A stretch of 33,365 nt of DNA from NCBI GenBank assembly GCA_007026445.1, contig VDMD01000211.1:1-33365 (forward strand), given 5' to 3'. The DNA is from Schizophyllum amplum. Lineage: Eukaryota; Basidiomycota; Agaricomycetes; Agaricales; Schizophyllaceae. The position numbers and the translations under genes were made by a program. Within the stretch, counting starts at the first letter, position 1. Every line of letters begins with the position of its first letter. The notes below the pieces were generated by a model. The model was not told the origin of the DNA. It saw nothing but the letters and a program-made list of their open reading frames with translations, and did not search any database. Positions 21,233 through 28,860 of the stretch are shown in pieces.

Positions 21233-22499
21233 ATGTCCTCCTCCGAGCACCGCGCACGCGACGAGCAGCTGCTGTCTGTCGGCAAGCAGTGTCACCACGA
21301 GACATGCCACCTCGTCGACTTCCTCCCCTTCAAGTGCCAGCACTGCACGGAAGCCTTCTGCCAGGAGCACTTTCTCCCCAACGCGCATGCGTGCCCCAAG
21401 TACGACGAGACCAAGCACAACCGCGTCGCGCCCAGCTGTACGTCTATCCTTCTCCGCGCCTGTCTGACAGCGAGCTGACCGCAACGCAGGCCCGATGTGC
21501 AACGTCCCCGTCGCCATCAGGCCCGGACAGGACCCCAATGTGCGCATGGAGCAGCATCTCGAGCGCGAGTGCTCCGCCATGACCGGCGTCGCGCCGAAGA
21601 AGTCGGGCCCCGTCTGCGAGAAGGCGCGTTGTGGGAAGGTCCTGGTAACCCCCATCCGCTGCGATGTGCGTATACTGTCTCCTGTGTAGCTGGCGAAGGT
21701 ACTGATGGCAGCTGTAGAAATGCCGCAAGCAGTTCTGCCCTTCGCACCGGTTCCCCTCCGATCACATATGCACGCCTCAAGCACCTACCACAACCGCCCG
21801 CCTCGGCAGTGAGACTAAGCAGCTGGCCGGCGCGGCGCGTGGCGCTATGAAGAACGCCATGCATTCCGCCAACAGGCCCAGCCCTCGCACGGAACCCGCC
21901 TCCAGTAAAGCGCCCGACTTGTCGAAGCTGAAGCTGCAGAACCCCGTCAAGGCAGTCAAGGTTGACCGGTGAGTTCAACGCTGCTTCTCGGATTGCGGGA
22001 TATCTCATGGACGCAGTAGCTCGCCCACTCTCACCTCGCCCAACCTCGTCACGACGACCTCGGTCACTTCTACGCCTTCACCCACGACCTCTGCCACCTC
22101 ATGCGCCATACAATCCGCGGCTGCGGATGCTCGCAAACGCAATCCCTACGTCCCGCCACCCTTGTTTGCTTTCTGATCATCCTTCTGTTGTATCATTATG
22201 GACTTCCTTTCCCATTGTATTGTTATCAACCACACTGTATCCTATCGCCTCAACCTATGGCATCTAATTACATACATCAATTCTTCCTTCCTTCAGACGT
22301 GCTCGAGCCGAGCGCGCCAGCAAGGTCAAAGCCATGAAGGCGCGCGAAGCCAAAGGGGTGAGTCGATTCTTATGCGTTACCGGCTTCTTGAGGCTGACTA
22401 TTCTTGTTTAAGCTGCTGTCAGAAGAGGAGAAACTCATACTCGCGGCTGAGCAAGCCCAGTTATCCAGCGAGAAGTCGGGCGACTGCTGTATAATGTAG
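21233..22499 (+). CDS. Two-AN1 zinc-finger protein with UIM-like tail and CaaX box (AIRAPL/ZFAND2B-like)
   Basis: Predicted 308 aa. Exons: 21233-21437, 21490-21665, 21718-21968, 22017-22163, 22297-22357, 22413-22499. The first AN1 finger lies at about 20-55 (C..C in CHHETC, then FKCQHC, FCQEHF, HAC). A linker Cys pair (CPMC) follows, then the second AN1 finger at about 111-145 (CEKARC, RCDKC, FCPSHR, HIC). After a low-complexity Ser/Thr linker and a basic stretch, the last exon encodes SEEEKLILAAEQAQLSS, a UIM-like helix in which the usual Ser is Ala. The protein ends CCIM, a good farnesylation CaaX box. Animal AIRAPL/ZFAND2B has the same order and is prenylated, ER-anchored and p97/proteasome-associated. 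The donor of intron 4 (GTTTGC, 133-nt intron) is the least certain junction. Confidence 0.9.
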
Positions 22500-22587
22500 A
22501 GTCCTCTCGCGCTCCTTCTATTATACCCCCTCGCTACCCTGCTAATACTACGGTTGACGTTTATAATGCCCTGCTCTAGTTTTGTGG

Positions 22588-23826
22588 CTAGTGAGATGTA
22601 TTCAAGGCCCTCGACATGCGCTCAGCGGCGTCGTGTGAGAAGGCTATGTCCGCGAAATTGGTCCCTTCAGCAAGATGCTCCTCCGCCCGCGCCATAATTT
22701 TCTTCTCGTATTCCTCAAGAGCGGTCCCGAGGTCGGTCCCTCCAGCCACAATTCTCCTGATAGCAGCCGCCAGATCCATGGCATCGGCCAGCGCCATGTT
22801 GACACCAGCTCCGGAAAAGGGCGTCATGACATGCGCCGCGTCGCCCAGCAGGGTCACACCCTTGGTCCGCGGCCACGAATGGGACGGAGGGAAGCTGAAG
22901 ATTTTTCGTACCACGATATCGGCCCCCTCGCATGCACGCACGATGTCGAGGATATCCGGCGCCCACCCCGCGTAGTGCTCGAGCAGCGCGTCACGCACCG
23001 CCACCGTTCCCCGCGACAGCACGTCGCGCGCGAACACGTCCGCATCTTCTTCCGGCCCCCGCTTGGCGAAGTAGACGCGCAAGATGCCTCCGCCGTTGCG
23101 CTGCGGGAGTATGACCTTGCCGTCCCCGAGGACGAATGCGGAGCCTTGCCCGACGAGGTTGCCGACCGCTGGGTAGCGGGTGTCCACGTTGGGGATGGCT
23201 GCGTCGACGAAGAAGTATCCGGTGTAGCTGGGGAGGGCGTCGGTCAGAGCGGAAGCGCGGACTTTGGACCATGCGCCGTCGGCGCCGACGACGAGGTCAG
23301 CGGCCTCCGTATGCCCATCACGGAAGGTGAGTGCGTGTCCCCCTCCAAGCGCAGGTGCCACACTCTCGAGGGTGCGCCCCCACTGTGTGGTGTTTGGCAG
23401 GAGAGAGCTGAGCAGGATATCACGCAGGTCCTTTCTGAAGATGTCATCAATGCCTGCACATAAACGCAACGCTAAGCAGAGACCACCATACCTATCAATC
23501 TCTGGCCGCGCGTCCTTGTGGTCTGGTCCCACAACATCCTTGTCGTCGAGCAGGAGGTTGGCATACTTGTCCAATATTCGCGTCTGTTGCCCCTCGAAGC
23601 GGGCGTGTTTGAGGAATTGATTGTACAAGCCCGCTTCACGCACGGCCAGAAGTCCATCCTCCTGGTGCAAGTCGAGCGAGCCGCCCTGTGGGCGAGCTGT
23701 CGCAGAGGCGTCTCTCTCGTAGATGGTCGGACGGAGGCCCTGCACCTGGAGGAGGCGGGCGAGGGCGAGACCGCCAGGGCCTGCGCCGACGATGGCGATG
23801 CGGATTCCCGCACCGATCCTGTTCAT
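22588..23826 (-). CDS. FAD-dependent monooxygenase, TetX-like (copy A)
   Basis: Predicted 393 aa from exons 23826-23492 and 23434-22588. Group A flavin monooxygenase of the TetX/UbiH type, which uses FAD, NAD(P)H and O2 to hydroxylate small molecules. Motifs: VGAGPGGLALARLLQ (GxGxxG at 14-19), GGSLDLH near 47, a PEIDR..LRDILL segment, GADGAWSKVR (DG motif) and GDAAHVMTPFSGAGVNMALA (GD motif). The first two and GGSLDLH are the order seen in tetracycline destructases, but substrate cannot be inferred. The 57-nt intron (23435-23491) is a multiple of three and has no stop, so the unspliced frame reads through with 19 extra residues. Splicing gives PEIDRKDLRDILL, matching copy B and the family. 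The start precedes the Rossmann strand. The 3' end lies 88 bp from the convergent AN1-finger gene. Confidence 0.9.
   Translation of the reverse strand: MNRIGAGIRIAIVGAGPGGLALARLLQVQGLRPTIYERDASATARPQGGSLDLHQEDGLLAVREAGLYNQFLKHARFEGQQTRILDKYANLLLDDKDVVGPDHKDARPEIDRYGGLCLALRLCAGIDDIFRKDLRDILLSSLLPNTTQWGRTLESVAPALGGGHALTFRDGHTEAADLVVGADGAWSKVRASALTDALPSYTGYFFVDAAIPNVDTRYPAVGNLVGQGSAFVLGDGKVILPQRNGGGILRVYFAKRGPEEDADVFARDVLSRGTVAVRDALLEHYAGWAPDILDIVRACEGADIVVRKIFSFPPSHSWPRTKGVTLLGDAAHVMTPFSGAGVNMALADAMDLAAAIRRIVAGGTDLGTALEEYEKKIMARAEEHLAEGTNFADIAFSHDAAERMSRALNTSH
23435..23491 (-). other. Stop-free 57-nt intron hidden in the open frame
   Basis: GTATGG donor and CTTCAG acceptor interrupt the Arg codon of PEIDR after its second base. 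The paralog has an intron at the identical position and phase (25090-25148, 59 nt), which supports this one although the frame is open across it. Confidence 0.85.
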
Positions 23827-24236
23827 ATTGAACGTTTGGTGGTAGATGAAGGGGAACAGAGCGCATGGGTTGTCTGATAGGTGTATATATATATATCTGA
23901 GGGAGGATGCCAGGACTTCTCGGACGGTGCACTATACGAGTGAACACGCAGACGTAATGTCAATTTGAGCCGCGGACCAGGGGACCCGCGGGCATTGTCA
24001 CCATCTTTATCCTGCTGCCAGCGGCGCGCACCGTTATGAGGTTGGTTTCCACAATATATTTGTTGAAGATGAGTTTTACCTCAAGGAGGCAATGACATCT
24101 CGCTCGCGCTCGGCACAAGTACAAAAGGGTCTAATTTTCAACGTCAGAGAAGTGATATACGATGTGGATCCGGACGTGCAGATAGGCATGTATCAGGAAG
24201 GTATCTCTCGAACCCGTTGATATGTACATCCAGACT
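23827..24236. promoter_or_regulatory. Promoter of monooxygenase A, 3' end of copy B
   Basis: A TA-repeat TATA element lies at about 23884-23896, 58-70 bp upstream of the copy A start on the minus strand. No further gene is seen. Confidence 0.5.
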
Positions 24237-25483
24237 CTAATGTTCGTGGTGTGAGAGCATAATCTCCGTGAAAACCTTTGCCGCATCGTCCACGAAACAG
24301 ACCTCCATGTTCCGGTTCGACTCGACCAGGTTCTCCTTCGCTCGCGTCATCATCTTTTGCTCGTACTTCTTCAGCGCGTCCCCGGCGGCCGCCCCGCCGG
24401 TCAACATCTCATGTATGGCAGCAGCTAAGTCCAGCGCGTCGGCGAGCGCAAGATTGACGCCGACGCCAGAGAACGGCGACATGACATGCGCCGCGTCGCC
24501 CAGCAGCGTAACGCTGGGATTAGGCGCCCACGCGTGCGAGACGGGGAGCGCGAAGATCTTGCGCACAGCGACGTCGGCGCCGTCGCAGGCGCGTACGATA
24601 TCGAGGACTCCGGGCGCCCAGTCTGCATAGAGCGCCAACAGCGCATCACGCACGGCCCCTGTGCCCCGCGGCAGTATGTCGCGGGTGAACGTATCAGCCT
24701 CCGCTTCCGTCTGCTGCAAGGCGAAGTAGACGCGCAGAATTCCGCCGCTGTTGCGCTGGGGGATTATGGCCTTGTTGTCCGAGAGGATGAAGGCGGTGCC
24801 CTGTCCGACGAGGTCTGCGACGGCCGGGTGGCGCGTGTCGATGTCTGGGATGGCGGCGTCGACGAAGAAGGTGCCGGTGTATTCGGGGAGAGCGGGGGTA
24901 AGTGCGGAAGCGCGTACTTTGGACCATGCGCCATCGGCGCCGATGACGATGTCGGCCACCTCGGTACGACCGTCACGAAAGACGAGTGTGTATCCGCCCT
25001 CCGGCGAAGGGGCCACGGTCTCAAGCGTACGTCCCCATTGTATGGTATCTGGAGCAAGAGATTTGAGGAGAATATCGCGTAGAGAGACTCTGGGAACGTC
25101 GTCAGCAAGAACAGTCAGATAATCATAAGGTGTCACGAGCAAGCATACCTGTCGATTTCTGGCCTTGCGCGCTCATCACCCGGCGCATGATACTCTTCGT
25201 CCTTCTCGTCGTACAGAATAGCAGCGTGTTTGTCGATAATACGCGTTTGCTGTCCCTCAAAACGTGCGTGTTTGAGGAACTCCTCGTAGAGGCCCGCCGC
25301 ACGCATAGCCAAGAGGCCGTCTTCCGGATGCAGGTCAAGTGAGCCGCCCTGTGAGCGTGAGGCCGCAGATGCGTCGCTCTCATAGATGGTCGAATGGATG
25401 TCGTACGCATGCTGGAGGATACGGGCAAGCGCAAGTCCTCCGGGACCAGCGCCGATGATAGCAATGCGAGTATCGGTCTTCAT
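24237..25483 (-). CDS. FAD-dependent monooxygenase, TetX-like (copy B)
   Basis: Predicted 395 aa from exons 25483-25149 and 25089-24237, intron 59 nt. It is a tandem paralog of copy A: the first exon is 335 nt in both and the intron splits the same Arg codon. Motifs: IGAGPGGLALARILQ (GxGxxG 11-16), GGSLDLHPEDGLLAMR, PEIDRVSLRDILLKSL, GADGAWSKVR, and GDAAHVMSPFSGVGVNLALA. It belongs to the same TetX/UbiH-type group. A possible upstream ATG at 25570 adds 29 residues with no family support, so I chose the ATG directly before the Rossmann strand. The gene diverges from MFS transporter A across 543 bp, an arrangement often seen for an enzyme and its exporter; common function is inference. Confidence 0.92.
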
Positions 25484-26026
25484 TGATTGGAGGTGAGAGC
25501 AGAGGGGACTCGGAGTTGCTGTGTGGTCAAGTCCATCCCATCCTGGCCGTATATATACCTTGCCATGCATCGGAACATGTCAAGAGTATTTGGCATATCC
25601 TTGACTTTGAACATCGCTCGTTTAGCAAGAATAGAGATGGTGGGTGAGGCGGGGTTGTAGTCCACGGCTTGGGTCGGCCAGTCTCCGGATTACGCCTTTC
25701 TGCTGACGCAACGCAATTCTATTGTGACTTGTCTGACCAAAAAGGGAAGTCCTGAAGGCGCTTCGGCGTTCTCCGGCCGCAACATCTCCACCTCCTCCTT
25801 GCATCTTGAAGTGACTCGAACTCGCCCTCTGACTCTGGCTTGGAGTCCAGGTACCCAGGACTATCGATGACTTGCATCTGACACACATCTCGCCGGTCGT
25901 GTGCAGGACGTATGTAATCTCAGCGCTCGCTTCTGATTGATTTGCACCCTTGCGGGGCGCCATTGGCGGTCCGATTGCGAGTCAAGAACCCTGAATCATG
26001 CCACGGTCACCTTGCACACGACCGTC
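25484..26026. promoter_or_regulatory. Shared divergent region, monooxygenase B / MFS A
   Basis: The 543 bp contain a TATATATA element at 25550-25557, 67 bp upstream of the monooxygenase start on the minus strand. CGG-N6-CCG at 25764-25775 is the type of inverted triplet bound by Zn2Cys6 regulators. No TATA box is evident on the MFS side. The regulator and any co-regulation are conjecture. Confidence 0.4.
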
Positions 26027-28049
26027 ATGTCTGCCGCGACAAAGGATGAGAGCACAGCGCAAGAGCAGACAGTTGCCGCGTCTGAGGAAGTGAGAAAACC
26101 GGAGGACATGCCCTCGCGTTATACGCGCAACGAGACACGCTTCATTGCACTTCTCGTAGCGATTGCTTGGTTCTTCAGGCAAGTTTGCTTTCATAGCTTC
26201 AGTACGAGGCTGATACCTGCGAAGTCCATTTCCAGGTAATTTTCTCAAGAGCGTACGAGCGCGCACGCGACTGAAGAGCTCGTCCGTTCGCAGCGAATAT
26301 CTACTTCCCATCTATCCCTACGCTCACAGGGATATTCCATAAATCAACATCGTCGTTGAATCTGACTGTCACTGTCTATCTGATCTTTCAAGGCATCTGT
26401 ACGTATACCGTCCACTGGCTCTCGTGATTTATTGTCATTGATTGTCCCGACAGCGCCTGTAGTCTGGGGTCCAGTGTCTGACTTCTACGGTCGTCGACCG
26501 ACGTATATAATCTGCCTTTCTATTCTTGTCTTATCGTCCCTCGGTCTCGCTCTCGTACCGACAAATGCCTTCTGGTTGCTGCTGCTGCTTCGATGCGTTC
26601 AATCGGCAGGATGCTCAAGCACAACTGCTCTAGGTATGCAGACATCCGTTATTCGACATAATCATGCTCAATCCGTCATAGGTGCGGGTACGATAGGTGA
26701 TATAACATCGAGGAAAGACCGCGGCGGATATCTCTTTGCCTCCAACATTGGATCCCAGGTTGGTGCAATTCCACCGCTAAGCCTATGTCCCTGCTGAAGA
26801 ACCTTTTCAGCTGGCGCCGGTCATTGGACCTGTGCTGGGCGGCGCATTGGCCGACGGCCTCGGATGGAGATCTATCTTCTGGTTCCTCTGCATACTTGCG
26901 GGATGCTGCTTGTCCCTCATTATCACGTCAGGCCTCTCACTTGGACCTGTATACGTTTACAGGCTCTGACAACATTGCAGATTCTTTCCCGAAACCCGCG
27001 CCTCTGTCGATACGCACCGCACAAAGCTCACAAAGCTCATCTACTTGCCGCTGATCCATGTCATCGGTCGCTCGCGCCGAAACATACACACCGCACCGGA
27101 CCTAGCGGTTACCTCAGCACCAGCACTCGCCTCAGGACCCGCACTCGCCACTTCTGCTCATAAACCACCGGAAGCACCCAAACATACAGGCATCCGCAAC
27201 CCCCTCCCCCTCTTCCTCAACCCTGCCGTGTCCCTCGCGCTTACCTTTACCGCAATCGTCTACGCCGTGTGGTACTGCGTGACCGCCACAAACTCCACCG
27301 CATACGCCGCCAAGTATCCCTTCCTAACTGAGACACATGTCGGGCTATGCTACCTGCCCCTCGGCACGGGCATGCTTGTGAGCAGCCTGGTGCAGGGAAG
27401 GATTCTGGATGCGCAGTATCGGCGCATGCATGACAAATGGGTTGCGCGGAGGGAGCTGGAGGCGGAAAAGGGCGCAGAGGCGGGCAAGGGTGCGTCGGGC
27501 GGCGAGCTGGAGTTCCCCGTCGAACGGGCGCGCCTGCGGCTTATGCCATACCAGATGGCAATCTTTGCGGCGACCGTCATCGGTTGGGGATGGGCCGTGC
27601 AGGCGGGCGTTCATCTCGCAGTGCCGCTTGTCTTGCAGCTGCCTAGTGCGTGAAATTTGATCTTGCCGTGTACTAGAGGGGATACATATTTTATTTGACA
27701 GTGGGCTACACGTACAACTCGGTGCTGAACACAACGACGACGCTCATGATCGACATCGAGCACGAGCAGAGCTCGAGTGTGACCGCCTGTGTACGTTAAG
27801 CACTCTCTCCTCTGCTGCTTACCGTTGACACCACGCGCTGAACGTTCCTTGCAGACGAACCTTGCGCGCTGCAGCCTTGCGGCTATCTTGACCGCCGTCA
27901 TTGACTACATCATCAAGGCCTTTGGCTATGGGTGGACCTTCGTCATTCTCGGCGGCGTCGCGGCGCTCATGATCCCTCTCGTCTACGTGGAGATGATCAT
28001 GGGCCCGCGATGGAGGGCGCGTCGTGCAGCAAAGAAGGCGATTGCGTAG
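26027..28049 (+). CDS. MFS drug:H+ antiporter, DHA1 (QDR-like), copy A
   Basis: Predicted 529 aa. Exons: 26027-26178, 26225-26235 (11 nt), 26294-26398, 26454-26633, 26682-26758, 26811-26926, 26981-27645, 27702-27790, 27855-28049. A polar N-terminus leads into [18 protein letters not shown] (TM1 loop). The family motif A is [11 protein letters not shown]; then [27 protein letters not shown] and [20 protein letters not shown] (antiporter region). A long central loop precedes [10 protein letters not shown] and TM7-12, with [19 protein letters not shown]. These are marks of the 12-TM DHA1 branch that includes Qdr1, Aqr1 and Dtr1, plasma-membrane exporters of drugs and metabolites. Intron 1 is of GC-AG type (AG|GCAAGT at 26179). 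Substrate unknown. It heads a tandem pair and diverges from the monooxygenases. Confidence 0.92.
26179..26224 (+). other. GC-AG intron of MFS copy A
   Basis: The donor reads AG|GCAAGT, the textbook GC-donor context, and the acceptor is GCGAAG. The paralog has GTGCGT at the same site. Splicing here keeps the frame with the microexon. Confidence 0.8.
26225..26235 (+). other. 11-nt microexon of MFS copy A
   Basis: TCCATTTCCAG, with flanking introns of 46 and 58 nt, encodes S-P-F-P-A across its junctions. This restores the conserved FSP.xANIYFP motif of the first membrane segment. The paralog has an 11-nt exon at the same place. Confidence 0.88.
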
Positions 28050-28856
28050 ATGGCTGACGATTGGCTTTGCTGCGCTTGAAAGAAGACGTCTGGGGCCACC
28101 TCCGAGAGATTCAAGCGAATTGCGAGGCCTCATATGTGGCGACGGCGGGGGTGGCAGGTGACCTCTCCAAACGCTCAATTTCGGTCACAGCAGCGTATAT
28201 CTGCATGATGATGCAGGTGGCTCATACGTCGTGGGGGTTATTTGACGATTGGTTTGCCCATTTCTCTTGGTGCGTGCCGCTGGCGTGCCAGGTGCGTGCT
28301 TTGGAGGGTGGCAGCCGCACGGGCATGTTTTGACGCCGACTCGTTGGAGCCGTTGGCCTCAGTGGATAGTAGATATTTGAATCCAGATGCAACATCTTTT
28401 GCATTGCTTGGACGATGTCGTTACCTAGTATATAGTCCTTGGGCAGTCTCAAGGTAGATGGCTGTGTTACGTCATGTCACTTACATACACATCTATGATC
28501 TGAGAGACGGAAAAGGAAGGTCTTGTTTAGGCCACGTGTTAATGTTTCGGTCCGAGCCGCGAGCGCCTGTTCCCCGCAGTCACTGAACATTTGCTGAACA
28601 TAATCACCCGCCTCACTCTACGCCAGCGAGTCCTCATATAGCTATCAGTCCGCTGTTAGTCCATCTACCACGAAGTTCATGTTCTATCGACCACTACACG
28701 TTGACTACACGACCTCGGGAAAACGACCGCGATGATGATGAATCATTCAGGCGTAATCTTTTATCCGCGCCTGTCTCGCGCTCGCATCCGACGCCGTTCG
28801 GGTTCCGATGGGTTCTGCAAAGCCATATATATGGCGTCTCTTCGTTCACGATCATC
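28050..28856. other. Intergenic region between the two MFS genes
   Basis: About 0.8 kb with no supported gene. CACGTG is at 28533-28538. The last 125 bp contain upstream ATGs, listed separately. Confidence 0.55.
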
Positions 28857-28860
28857 ATGA
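28732..28860 (+). other. Candidate upstream ORF overlapping the MFS B start (ATGA)
   Basis: A frame starting at the ATG cluster at 28732, with an inner ATG at 28831, stops with TGA at 28858-28860. That stop overlaps the MFS B start codon at 28857-28859 as ATGA. If the transcript begins upstream, this allows termination and re-initiation. The transcript start is unknown, so this is a candidate only. Confidence 0.35.

Noticed and set aside
22675..23463. 262-codon plus frame opposite monooxygenase A
   Set aside because: It mirrors the codon pattern of the real minus-strand gene and has no domain.
24486..25082. 198-codon plus frame opposite monooxygenase B
   Set aside because: Antisense shadow; resembles the equally placed shadow frame over copy A.
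498..28538. CACGTG boxes scattered over the window as a regulon signal
   Set aside because: About eight sites in 33 kb is what chance predicts; only the paired inverted copies at 21020-21071 stand out.
28701..28856. 52-residue N-terminal extension of MFS B
   Set aside because: The frame is open upstream, but copy A starts at the equivalent of 28857 and the extension has no transporter features.
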